64,000 nt of DNA from Cohnella xylanilytica (GTDB lineage: Bacteria > Bacillota > Bacilli > Paenibacillales > Paenibacillaceae), in NCBI RefSeq assembly GCF_014212175.1, contig NZ_JACJVR010000031.1:1-64000 (forward strand), in the 5' to 3' direction. Shown piece after piece: positions 31,843 through 39,861 of the stretch. Position 1 is the first letter of the stretch. The number at the start of each line of letters is the position of its first letter. The notes below the pieces were generated by a model. It was not told where the DNA came from and made no database searches. It saw only the letters and a list, made by a program, of their open reading frames with translations. The position numbers and the translations under genes are program-made.

Positions 31843-32066
31843 CGAACACGTTCGGGGGGCAATCCGGCGGCCTGCGCATTGGCGCTGAAGAATTTGGAGA
31901 TCATGGAACGGGAAAATCCAGCGGAAAGACCCCGCCGCCTCGGGGAGGGGCTGGAGGCGGAGATGCGGGAGCCGCTCGACCATCCGCCTCGCGGGCGATA
32001 TTCGGAGCTTCGGTTCCGATGGGGATCGAGTTGGCGGCGGAGCACCTTCAAGGAAGTCATGAGCAT
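31843..32066 (+). pseudogene. Decayed C-terminal remnant of a class III aminotransferase
   Basis: Between the nucleoside hydrolase and ald genes there is recognisable aminotransferase C-terminal sequence split over frames. ANTFGG is encoded at 31847-31864 in one frame. A 7-base GGGGGGC run then shifts the frame to NPAACALALKNLEIMEREN and PRRLGEGLEAEMREPLDHP. A later shift leads to MGIELAAE near 32019-32042. These blocks match the conserved end of PLP-dependent class III aminotransferases (acetylornithine/GABA type). The N-terminal two thirds, including the catalytic lysine, are missing. The remaining intergenic bases 31710-31842 show nothing else. Confidence 0.72.
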
Positions 32067-32091
32067 AACGTAAAAGCAGGAGGGATGAGCC

Positions 32092-33225
32092 ATGCGCATG
32101 CGCGTCGGAGTTCCCAAGGAGATCAAGAACAACGAGAACCGCGTCGGAATGACGCCGGGCTCGGTCGTCTCGTACGTCAAGGCGGGGCACGAGGTGTTCG
32201 TCGAGACGGGGGCGGGGCTCGGCATCGGCTTTTCCGACCGCGATTACGAGGATGCCGGCGCCCGGGTCGTGCCGACGGCGGCGGAGGCGTGGGCGGCCGA
32301 CATGGTCGTGAAGGTGAAGGAACCTTTGGCGGAGGAGTACGGCTTTTTTCGCCCGGGGCTTATTCTGTATACGTATCTGCATCTGGCTCCGGAGTACGAG
32401 CTGACGAAGGCGCTCGTCGACAACAAGGTGACGGCCATCGCGTACGAGACGATTCAGCTGGACAACGGCAGCCTGCCGCTGCTGACGCCGATGAGCGAAG
32501 TGGCGGGGCGAATGTCGATTCAGATCGGGGCTCATTTTCTGGAGAAGGCGCATGGGGGCAAAGGGGTGCTGCTTAGCGGAGTGCCGGGCGTCGCCCCGGG
32601 GAAGGTGACCGTCGTCGGAGGCGGCATCGTCGGCACGAACGCGGCGCGCATGGCGCTGGGATTGGGCGCGGACGTGAGCATCCTCGACATTAGCGCGGAC
32701 CGGCTGCGGCACTTGGACGACTTGTTCCAAGGGCGCGTGAAGACGCTGATGTCGAACCCCCACAACATCGCGGAAGCGGTGCGGGGGGCCGACCTCGTCG
32801 TCGGGGCCGTGCTCATCCCGGGCGCCCGGGCGCCGCGGCTCGTGACGGAGGAGATGGTGCGGAGCATGGCGCCGGGCTCGGTCATCGTCGACGTCGCCAT
32901 CGACCAGGGCGGGTCGATCGAGACGATCGACCGGATCACGACGCACGACAATCCGACGTACGTGAAGCACGGCGTCGTCCATTACGCCGTCGCCAACATG
33001 CCGGGCGCCGTCGCGCGCACGTCGACGATCGCGCTGACGAACGTCACGACGCCGTACGGCCTGCTCATCGCCGGCAAGGGCTACCGGCAAGCCGCGCTGG
33101 ACAACCCGGCGCTCGCCAAGGGGATCAACGCGGCCGAGGGGCGCGTGACGTTCAAGGCGGTCGCGGAGGCGCACGGCTACGAGTACGCGGACGTGTACGA
33201 GGTGCTGAGGAGCTCGGCCGTCTAG
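32092..33225 (+). CDS. ald: Alanine dehydrogenase
   Basis: A 377-residue NAD-dependent enzyme interconverting L-alanine and pyruvate plus ammonium; in spore formers it supports sporulation and growth on alanine. It opens with [14 protein letters not shown], has the substrate lysine in VKVKEP (Lys76), catalytic His97 in YTYLHLAP, and the Rossmann motif [20 protein letters not shown] (about 174-193). Length is standard. AGGAGGG lies 7 bases before ATG 32092. No terminator with a T-run was seen; the next 140 bases lead into the hairpin arrays, which might take that role. Confidence 0.95.
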   Translation: MRMRVGVPKEIKNNENRVGMTPGSVVSYVKAGHEVFVETGAGLGIGFSDRDYEDAGARVVPTAAEAWAADMVVKVKEPLAEEYGFFRPGLILYTYLHLAPEYELTKALVDNKVTAIAYETIQLDNGSLPLLTPMSEVAGRMSIQIGAHFLEKAHGGKGVLLSGVPGVAPGKVTVVGGGIVGTNAARMALGLGADVSILDISADRLRHLDDLFQGRVKTLMSNPHNIAEAVRGADLVVGAVLIPGARAPRLVTEEMVRSMAPGSVIVDVAIDQGGSIETIDRITTHDNPTYVKHGVVHYAVANMPGAVARTSTIALTNVTTPYGLLIAGKGYRQAALDNPALAKGINAAEGRVTFKAVAEAHGYEYADVYEVLRSSAV

Positions 33226-33365
33226 GCGCGAGGCGCGGGAGGCGGGGGGCAGGGACTCGGTGAGCGGAGCTCATAAAAGCCAAAAGACCAAGGGCCATGG
33301 CGTCTCTTGGTCTTCTCATGTTGGGGCCGCAACAGCCGGCAGGGCGGTGGCGGCCGAGTCGGGAC

Positions 33366-33545
33366 TGTAACCTCCAAAATGGCGGTTGCAGCGGACGAAC
33401 CCGGCCCAGGAGCCGCTGTAACCTCCAAAATGGAGGTTGCAGCGAGCGGAATGGGCTTCGCGCGTTCTGTAACCTCCAAAATGGAGGTTACAACAAGCGC
33501 CATCAGCTTCGCTGGAGCTGGAACCGCCAAAATGGCGGTTCCAGC
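33366..33545. repeat. Tandem array B: four hairpins at 51-nt spacing
   Basis: Four hairpins lie at 33366-33390, 33417-33441, 33468-33492 and 33517-33545, with a period of 51 bases. All share the core CCAAAATGG. Units 2 and 3 have TGTAACCTCC on the left, unit 1 a mixed CTCC/GGCGG stem, and unit 4 GGAACCGCC with perfectly matching right arm GGCGGTTCC. Changes in one arm are matched in the other (CCTCC/GGAGG against CCGCC/GGCGG). The 26-base spacers differ from one another. Since 51 is a multiple of three, frames stay open across the array in several directions, but no start signal supports a protein. Confidence 0.9.
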
Positions 33546-33636
33546 TGTCCGGTGCGCTCGCGGCGGCGATGGGGGAACGGAAGGAGCGCAAGTGAGAACG
33601 GGCTAGAGACAATGGGCGAGAAGCGGGAATTTCGGT

Positions 33637-33817
33637 GCCGTAACGGAAGAAACGTCAGTTGGAGAGCGCGGAAGACGCGAGTCCGGCGCTGCAACGGAAG
33701 AAACGTTAGTTAGAGTGAGTGAAAAGCGGGATTTCGGTGCCGTAACGGAAGAAACGTCAGTTGGAGAGCGCGGAAGACGCGAGTCTGGTTCTGCAACGGA
33801 AGAAACGTTAGTTAGAG
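33637..33817. repeat. Tandem array C: four units at 51-nt spacing, in two 102-nt pairs
   Basis: The sequence AACGGAAGAAACGT(C/T)AGTT occurs at 33642, 33693, 33744 and 33795, exactly 51 bases apart. Units alternate (GTAACGG...CAGTTGG, then GCAACGG...TAGTTAG), so the real repeat is a 102-base pair duplicated once, including the shared GAGAGCGCGGAAGACGCGAGT. Each unit can form a short stem (TAACG with CGTTA around GAAGAAA; weaker in the C variants). It lies between array B and the convergent kinase gene. No function is known. Confidence 0.88.
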
Positions 33818-33917
33818 TTTCGGGAAAGTCGAGCAAGAGAGCCGGGGATGGCGGCGGCGAGGGCGGCCGAGCGGGGCTGCGCGCTCCCGCCCGGCCGCCC
33901 TCCACTCTCGCCGCCCC

Positions 33918-36197
33918 TTATTCCTCGCTGCCGCTCGGAAGCCGGAGCTCGACGGTCGTGCCCTCGCCGAGCTTGCTCTCGAACCGCATCGTGCCCTTGT
34001 GGTTCGAGATGATCTGCTGGCTGACCATAAGTCCCAGCCCGTTGCCGCTCTCCTTCGTCGAGAAGAACGGCTCGCCGAGGCGGGCCAGATGCTCCTCCGG
34101 AATGCCTTCGCCCTGGTCCGTCACCCGGACGACGACGCCTCCGTCCCGCGGCGCGCGATACGCTTCGACGAACAGGACGCCGCCGTCCGGCATCGCCTCC
34201 ATGCCGTTCTTCAGCACGTTCAGGAACACCTGCTTGAGCTGGTTGACCTCGCAGCGGATGTCCGGAAGCTCTTCCGAGAAGCGGGTCTCGATCCGCACGT
34301 TGTTCATCCTCGCCTGCGAATCGAGCAGCAGGACGATGTCGCGAATGATGTCCGCGATCGGGGCGAGGCGGAACCGGTCCGCCTGCGGCTTGGCGAAGAT
34401 GAGCAGCTCGCTGACGATATAGTTGATGCGGTCCAGCTCCGACAGCATGATCTGCAGATAGGCGGGCGGAATGGAGCCTTGCTGCTGCTGGAGCTGGACG
34501 AAGCCCCGCAGCGTCGTGAGCGGGTTGCGGATCTCGTGGGCGACTCCCGCGGCGAGCTGGCCGACGACCGACAGCTTCTCCGAGCGGCGGAGCATCTCTT
34601 CCGTCTGCTTCCGCGCCGTGATGTTCCGCGAGATCGTGGCGACCGCGACGATCCTCTCCGCTTCGTCCCGGATGGAGGAGACCGTCAGGCTGACGTCGAA
34701 CGGCTTCCCGTCCTTCGCGTAGCGGACGGTCTCCAGGTCGGCGACCGCCCCGCCCGCGAGGACGGTGTCCCAGACGTCGCCGAATTCCTTCTCCAGCTCC
34801 TCGGGGACGTTGCGCAGCGCCTTCCCGAGAATCTCCTCCTCGCTCCAGCCGTACATCGTCTCGAAGGCGCGGTTGACCTGCGTGACGCGACCTTCGAGAT
34901 CCGATACGTGGATAGCGTCCGACGTGTGGTTGACGAACGACTCGAGATACTGCTTCGTGCTGCGCAGCTCCTCGGCGGACTCCTTCAGCCGGGACGTGTA
35001 ATGCTGCAAGCTGTCCCCCATCGCGTTGATCCGGGAGGAGAGAAGGCCGAGCTCGTCCTTGGAGCGGATCTCCAGCTTGCTGCCGAACCGTCCGACCGCG
35101 ATCTCGTTCACCGTCGCCAGAATCCGGTTGACCGGCCGCAGCATGAAGCCGGCGAGCAGGTAGCTCGCGACCAGCGCGGCGGCGAGCAGCGTGGACGAGA
35201 TGATCACCTGCAGCACGAGCTGGCGGTTCACCTGGCTGCGAAGCGACTCCCCGTTGAAGCTGAAGCCGATCACGTACGAGAGGTCGGGCCCCGAGACCGG
35301 GATGAAGCTCTTGAGAACGCGCGTCCCTCCGATCTTCTTCTGGACGGCGATCGTCTCGCCGGACTCGGCCGCCTGCAGGATGTAGGAGCCGTCGCTCGGG
35401 TCGCTGTACCGGTACGAGCCGAACACGACGTCTCGCACGTCCAGATTGTAGACTGGCTTGCCCTTCTTATATTTAATAATCTTCTCCTTGCCGAAATACC
35501 GGGGATCGAACCCCGTGATGTCGAGCACGTCCTTGTTGTCCCGCATGATCTTGGCGATGACGGCTTCGGTCCCGGCCGTCTTCTCGTAGTCGAGGAACTG
35601 CTGGGCGTCGATGAAAGGGTTGATGATGTAATCGGTCGTCCCGTCGTAGTAGTACCCCCACTTGTTGATGTGCTCGGGGTTGCTCGTCGCGAAGTTGATC
35701 GGGCCCGACCAGAAGTGATCCAGCTTCTGGCCCTGCGGAATCGTCACCTTCCGGTCGTCGAACAGCTGATTGAACGCCGTGAACCAATAATCCCACGTCC
35801 GGGAGCTCTGCCCGAGCTCTTCCGGATCGGAAGACTTGGCCGCGACGATGTCGCCGTCGGTCTTGCGGACCCAGAGGGTAATGTGGCCGACGCCCAGTTC
35901 CTTGCTCAGCCTGGCCAGCTCCTCGTTCGTCACCCGGTCGATCCGGGGGCTTAGCCGCTCCTTGGCCGCGATGGCCGCGTTCCGCAGCATGACGCCCGAA
36001 GATTCCTCCATGTATCTGCGGGATTGCTGGGTCGCCTCGACGGTCGCTCCGACCTGCTTGGCGATCACGTTCATCTGCTGCTTCGCCCGGTTCGAGAGGT
36101 CGGAACTGGTCGAAGCGTAATAGATCGATATGTTGAGTACCAATATCGCCGCCACGAGAGCGAAGATAAAGATCGAGAGCTTCGCTTTGATCGTCAA
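33918..36197 (-). CDS. Sporulation-type (Kin-like) sensor histidine kinase
   Basis: A 759-residue membrane kinase. A first helix (about 7-29), a large extracytoplasmic sensor of dCache type (30-335), a second helix (about 338-360), HAMP (361-415), PAS (about 430-545) and an orthodox kinase core follow. The phosphorylated His554 lies in VGQLAAGVAHEIRNPLTTLRGF, the signature of Bacillus KinA-KinE-type kinases that feed Spo0F. NVLKNGMEAM is the N box and TDQGEGIPEEH the first G box. There is no adjacent regulator gene, as usual for phosphorelay kinases. The start is TTG 36197 with GGAGG 8 bases before it. Confidence 0.9.
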   Translation of the reverse strand: MTIKAKLSIFIFALVAAILVLNISIYYASTSSDLSNRAKQQMNVIAKQVGATVEATQQSRRYMEESSGVMLRNAAIAAKERLSPRIDRVTNEELARLSKELGVGHITLWVRKTDGDIVAAKSSDPEELGQSSRTWDYWFTAFNQLFDDRKVTIPQGQKLDHFWSGPINFATSNPEHINKWGYYYDGTTDYIINPFIDAQQFLDYEKTAGTEAVIAKIMRDNKDVLDITGFDPRYFGKEKIIKYKKGKPVYNLDVRDVVFGSYRYSDPSDGSYILQAAESGETIAVQKKIGGTRVLKSFIPVSGPDLSYVIGFSFNGESLRSQVNRQLVLQVIISSTLLAAALVASYLLAGFMLRPVNRILATVNEIAVGRFGSKLEIRSKDELGLLSSRINAMGDSLQHYTSRLKESAEELRSTKQYLESFVNHTSDAIHVSDLEGRVTQVNRAFETMYGWSEEEILGKALRNVPEELEKEFGDVWDTVLAGGAVADLETVRYAKDGKPFDVSLTVSSIRDEAERIVAVATISRNITARKQTEEMLRRSEKLSVVGQLAAGVAHEIRNPLTTLRGFVQLQQQQGSIPPAYLQIMLSELDRINYIVSELLIFAKPQADRFRLAPIADIIRDIVLLLDSQARMNNVRIETRFSEELPDIRCEVNQLKQVFLNVLKNGMEAMPDGGVLFVEAYRAPRDGGVVVRVTDQGEGIPEEHLARLGEPFFSTKESGNGLGLMVSQQIISNHKGTMRFESKLGEGTTVELRLPSGSEE

Positions 36198-36289
36198 GAG
36201 GCCAGCCTCCGGTCCATGATGTCTGTTTTTTCATTAGACAACGACGTCCCACTTCTGTCAATTGGAGTCATTGTTTGCGTTATTCTCAC

Positions 36290-36313
36290 AAAAGTTAAAG
36301 TGCTTTAACTTTT
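36290..36313. promoter_or_regulatory. LacI-type operator O1
   Basis: A 24-base palindrome, AAAAGTTAAAG and CTTTAACTTTT around TG. It ends just before the -35 of the sugar operon promoter and is 98 bases (centre to centre) from a second copy. Confidence 0.8.
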
Positions 36314-36316
36314 CTA

Positions 36317-36346
36317 TTGAAATGAACCGGAAACTTCGTTTAGAAT
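36317..36346 (+). promoter_or_regulatory. Sigma-A promoter of the LacI-controlled sugar operon
   Basis: TTGAAA (36317-36322), an 18-base spacer and TAGAAT (36341-36346). It lies between two matching operators, about 160 bases before the first permease gene. Confidence 0.8.
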
Positions 36347-36387
36347 CATAACCAGCAATAAGAATCAAAAGGGGATCCCTAAGAATC

Positions 36388-36411
36388 AAAAGTTAAAGCG
36401 ATTTAACTTTC
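36388..36411. promoter_or_regulatory. LacI-type operator O2
   Basis: AAAGTTAAA-GCGA-TTTAACTTT, an almost perfect copy of O1 with the central CG typical of LacI-family operators. It lies about 35 bases after the predicted transcription start, so bound repressor would block or loop with O1. Confidence 0.8.
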
Positions 36412-36506
36412 GGGGAGGTGGCTGGCAAGAGTTGCTTCGCAATTTTTTGAGTTCGTTCCTTGTTTGACCATGCTGCAGGCATCTAATCGTCAAGGAGGCT
36501 CCGCGG

Positions 36507-37403
36507 ATGAAGCAATCCCGCCGCAGGATCCGGGAGGGACGGTACTTCTACCTGTTCATCTCCCCCTGGCTCGTCGGATTTATCGCGCTGGCTCTGTTCC
36601 CGGTGCTCGCTTCGTTCTATTACAGCTTCACGGAGTACGACATTATTCACGCGCCGCAATGGATCGGGCTGGGCAACTACAGGGAGCTGTTCCGGGACGA
36701 GCAATTCTGGAACTCGATCCGGGTGACGGTCAAGTACACGGTCGTCAGCGTCCCCCTCACGCTCGTCCTGTCGCTGCTGCTCGCGATCCTGATCAACCAG
36801 AAGTGGCCTCTCCGCGGCTTTTTCCGGACGGCCGTCTATTTTCCCAGCATGATCTCGGGCGTCTCGATGTCGCTTCTCTGGTTCTGGGTGTTCAATCCGC
36901 AGGCGGGGCTGTTCAACTACGTCCTGTCCTGGTTCGGCATCGAGCCGATCCATTGGCTGCTTGACGCCAAGTACGCGATATGGGCGCTCGTCATCATGTC
37001 GTTCTGGGGCGTCGGGACGGGCATGCTCATCTTCCTGGCCGGCCTGCAGGGAGTTCCCTCGCATCTGCTCGAGGCGGCGAAGCTGGACGGAGCCGGACCG
37101 CTGAGGTCGTTCCGGAACGTGACCTTGCCGATGATCTCTCCGGTATTCCTGTTCCAGTTGATCGTCGGGATGATCGACTCCTTCCAGGTGTTCACGCAGG
37201 CTTACACGATCACGCAGGGCGGCCCCAGCTACTCGACGTGGTTCTACGTCTACAACATCTATGTGAACGCCTTCAAGAACTTCCGCTACGGCTACGCGTC
37301 GGCGCTGGCCTGGCTGCTGCTCGTCGCGGTGATGGTCGTCACGTTCGCCATTATGAAGGCGTCGAACCGTTACGTGTATTACGAAGGGGGGCCGAGCCGA
37401 TGA
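36507..37403 (+). CDS. Carbohydrate ABC transporter permease, MalF type
   Basis: A 298-residue permease with six predicted helices and the EAA loop HLLEAAKLDGAGPLRSFRNVTLPMI (near 190-215). The GGPSYSTWFYVYNIYVNAF segment is typical of CUT1 MalF/UgpA proteins. AAGGAGG lies 8 bases before ATG 36507. It opens the LacI-controlled operon and overlaps the next permease gene by four bases (ATGA), so both subunits are made together. No ATPase gene is present; an MsmX-type shared ATPase is presumed. Confidence 0.93.
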   Translation: MKQSRRRIREGRYFYLFISPWLVGFIALALFPVLASFYYSFTEYDIIHAPQWIGLGNYRELFRDEQFWNSIRVTVKYTVVSVPLTLVLSLLLAILINQKWPLRGFFRTAVYFPSMISGVSMSLLWFWVFNPQAGLFNYVLSWFGIEPIHWLLDAKYAIWALVIMSFWGVGTGMLIFLAGLQGVPSHLLEAAKLDGAGPLRSFRNVTLPMISPVFLFQLIVGMIDSFQVFTQAYTITQGGPSYSTWFYVYNIYVNAFKNFRYGYASALAWLLLVAVMVVTFAIMKASNRYVYYEGGPSR

Positions 37404-38278
37404 GCGAGCTAACGACAAGCGCCGCCGCTTGCAAGCCCCGGCGAAGAGGGCCTAAGCTCTCCTCCGTCCTGGGCGTCGCCGCCCTGCTGATCGTAACGGT
37501 TATCATGCTCTCGCCTCTCTGGTTCATGGTCGCGACCGCGCTGAAGACGACCAAGGAGATGCTGCGGTTCCCGCCGACGGTCATCCCGGAGCAGTTCGCG
37601 TGGGGGAACTTCAAGGAGCTGTTCGTCAATTCGGAGATCAAGTTCGGCCGGCAATATATGAACAGCGTTATCGTCGCCGTTTTCTCGGTCTTCGGCACGG
37701 TGCTCTCGTCGTCGCTCGTCGCCTTCGGCTTCTCCCGGTACCGGGCGAAGGGCAGCCAGGTTCTGTTCATGCTCGTGCTGAGCACGATGATGCTGCCGTA
37801 TCCGGCGATCATGATTCCGCAGTTCCTGCTGTTCACGAAGCTCGGGCTGCACGATTCGCTGCTTCCGCTGATTCTCCCGAACTTCGTCGGGTCGGCTTAT
37901 ATGATTTTCCTGCTGCGGCAGTTCTTCTCGACGCTTCCGGCCGAGCTGTACGACGCCGGACGGATCGACGGCTCGGGCGAGTTCCGGCTCTATTGGAGCC
38001 TGACGCTGCCGCTCGCGGGTCCGGTGCTGGCGACGGTGGCGATCTTCACCTTCATCTGGAGCTGGAACGATCTGCTCGCCCCGGTGCTGTACCTGGATTC
38101 GCAGGAGAACTTCACGCTGCCGATCGGCATGGCCGCGATGATGTCGTCCAAGTTCCGGCTGGCGCCGTGGAATCTTCTGATGGCGGCTTCGATTCTCGCT
38201 TCGATCCCGATCATTCTGATGTTCGTCGTCGCGCAGCGGCGCTTCGTCGAAGGGATCGTGCTGACCGGCATGAAGTGA
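37400..38278 (+). CDS. Carbohydrate ABC transporter permease, MalG type
   Basis: A 292-residue permease with six predicted helices. The EAA loop reads ELYDAGRIDGSGEFRLYWSLTLPLA, with Asp in place of the second Glu, as is common in MalG-type subunits. The C-terminus FVEGIVLTGMK fits the family. ATG 37400 overlaps the preceding stop. It pairs with the MalF-type protein to form the channel of a sugar importer. About 100 bases without a recognisable terminator separate it from the binding-protein gene. Confidence 0.93.
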   Translation: MSELTTSAAACKPRRRGPKLSSVLGVAALLIVTVIMLSPLWFMVATALKTTKEMLRFPPTVIPEQFAWGNFKELFVNSEIKFGRQYMNSVIVAVFSVFGTVLSSSLVAFGFSRYRAKGSQVLFMLVLSTMMLPYPAIMIPQFLLFTKLGLHDSLLPLILPNFVGSAYMIFLLRQFFSTLPAELYDAGRIDGSGEFRLYWSLTLPLAGPVLATVAIFTFIWSWNDLLAPVLYLDSQENFTLPIGMAAMMSSKFRLAPWNLLMAASILASIPIILMFVVAQRRFVEGIVLTGMK

Positions 38279-38376
38279 GGGGGGCGAGACCCCGCGGGTT
38301 CGGCTTTACGCTTTTCCACGGCAACAAGATCCTGCTGACCTGGATAAATCCTTGAACGAAGAAGAGGAGGAGTGTC

Positions 38377-39726
38377 ATGCGCGGCAAAGGCAAGTGGGCG
38401 ACGGTTCCGCTCGGCGCGGCCGTATTGACGGCGATGACGGCGACGGGGTGCTCCGGAGGGGGCGGCGGAAGCGGGGGAGAGAAGGTCACGATCACGCACT
38501 ACACGATCGATTCGCCGGACCGGACGTTTGTCGAGAAGCTGATCCCGGACTTCGAGAAGGCGCATCCGAACATCAAGGTCAAGGTGACGAAGGCGCCGTA
38601 CGAGCAGTTCGATTCGAAGCTGCAGTCCGCGATCGCGGCGAAGAACGCGCCGGACGTCACGTCCCATTGGGGCTACGGCGGCTTCATGGAGTACTACAAC
38701 AAGGGCATGCTCATGGATTTGACCCCGTATCTGGAAGAGGGCGGCTTCAAGGCGTCGGATTACAACATCCCGGACAGCGTCATGGACATCTACAAGGTCG
38801 ACGGCAAGACGTACGGCATTCCGCTGAACAGCTACGTCACCGTCATGCTCTACAACAAGGACCTGTTCGACAAGGCCAAGCTGGAATACCCGCCCACCGA
38901 TTACGAGGACAAGAGCTGGACCTTCGACAAAATGGTGGATTACGCCAAGAAGATGACGGTCGATTCCACCAATCTGGCGGAGGCGCAGTACGGCGTCGAC
39001 TTCGGCTGGGGCGAGCGGGACCAGCGGCCGCAATACTTCGGCGCGAACGTCTACTCGGAGGACACGTGGACGAACGGCGGCAAGCCGACGGAGATCAACC
39101 TGAGCAAGCCGGAAACGATCGACGCGTACAAGAAGATTTACGGCCTGATCTGGGATCAGAAGGTGTCGCCGACCGCGGCGTTCTCCAAGTCGGTGTCCGG
39201 CCAATTCGGGGACCCGTTCCTCTCCGGCAAGATCGGGATGTCCGTCGTCGGCTCCTGGAGCCTCGCGTCCGCGAAGGACTTCAGCTTCAACGTAGGCGTC
39301 GCCGCCGTGCCGCAAGGGCCGAACGAGAAGGTGCGCAGCGTGCTGTACGTCGACCCGCTGTTCGTCTTGAAGGATTCGAAGCATCCGAAGGAAGCGCTCG
39401 AGTGGATCAAGTACTTGATCACCACGGAGGTGCAGGAGAAGTCGATCGAGCTGTCGGGAGGCAATCCTCCGGTCAACCAGAAGGCGGCCGAGAAGTACTA
39501 CTCCAACTTCGAAGGCATCGATCCGGAGCAGATCAAGCAAGTGTACGAAGGGGCCTTCAAATACGGCTTCGAATCGTACAACCACCTGATCTCGAACTAT
39601 TCGCAGATCAACGAGCTGTTCATCAACGAGCTGGCTCCCGTGGAGAACGGCGACAAGAAGGCCGAAGAGGTTCTTCCGGTCATCGAGGAGAAGCTGAAGA
39701 AGCTGCTCCAGCGCGTCAACGAATAA
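38377..39726 (+). CDS. Sugar-binding lipoprotein of the LacI-controlled importer
   Basis: A 449-residue extracellular family 1 solute-binding protein. The signal peptide MRGKGKWATVPLGAAVL ends in lipobox TATGC with lipidated Cys25, followed by a glycine/serine linker. The mature protein has ITHYTIDSPDRTFVEKLIPDF near its start and FLSGKIGMSVVGSWSLA in the second half. It hands a sugar to the two upstream permeases. The order permease-permease-binding protein is less usual than binding protein first. GAGGAGGAG lies about 5 bases before ATG. Confidence 0.93.
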   Translation: MRGKGKWATVPLGAAVLTAMTATGCSGGGGGSGGEKVTITHYTIDSPDRTFVEKLIPDFEKAHPNIKVKVTKAPYEQFDSKLQSAIAAKNAPDVTSHWGYGGFMEYYNKGMLMDLTPYLEEGGFKASDYNIPDSVMDIYKVDGKTYGIPLNSYVTVMLYNKDLFDKAKLEYPPTDYEDKSWTFDKMVDYAKKMTVDSTNLAEAQYGVDFGWGERDQRPQYFGANVYSEDTWTNGGKPTEINLSKPETIDAYKKIYGLIWDQKVSPTAAFSKSVSGQFGDPFLSGKIGMSVVGSWSLASAKDFSFNVGVAAVPQGPNEKVRSVLYVDPLFVLKDSKHPKEALEWIKYLITTEVQEKSIELSGGNPPVNQKAAEKYYSNFEGIDPEQIKQVYEGAFKYGFESYNHLISNYSQINELFINELAPVENGDKKAEEVLPVIEEKLKKLLQRVNE

Positions 39727-39736
39727 AGGCGGTCAC

Positions 39737-39772
39737 GGGAGGGGAGAGCCGCCGATCGGCTCGAGCCCCTCC
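39737..39772 (+). terminator. Weak terminator-like hairpin after the binding-protein gene
   Basis: GGAGGGG...CCCCTCC with an internal AGCCG/CGGCT stem, followed only by TTGATGTCCTCTTGTTTTG. The missing T-run makes it doubtful; it may allow readthrough into the LacI gene. Confidence 0.4.
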
Positions 39773-39861
39773 TTGATGTCCTCTTGTTTTGCTCCTTTTG
39801 CGACCGGGCGGCGTATGGTACTTTTAAGGTAAAACCTGTTCGATTCGGGAGCTGTTCACTA

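Noticed and set aside
31794-32225. Minus-strand frame opposite the start of ald
   Set aside because: It is antisense to conserved ald codons and to the aminotransferase remnant, with no family signature.
33366-33545. CRISPR array (repeats of about 25 nt, spacers of 26 nt)
   Set aside because: Only four units, the repeats themselves vary with paired changes, the fourth unit differs in its arms, and no cas genes are nearby. A hairpin array fits better.
33297-33713. Open frames through arrays B and C giving 17-residue protein repeats (CNLQNGGC, TNVSSV and similar)
   Set aside because: They arise because 51 is a multiple of three. The same thing happens in several frames and both strands, without ribosome sites or plausible protein composition.
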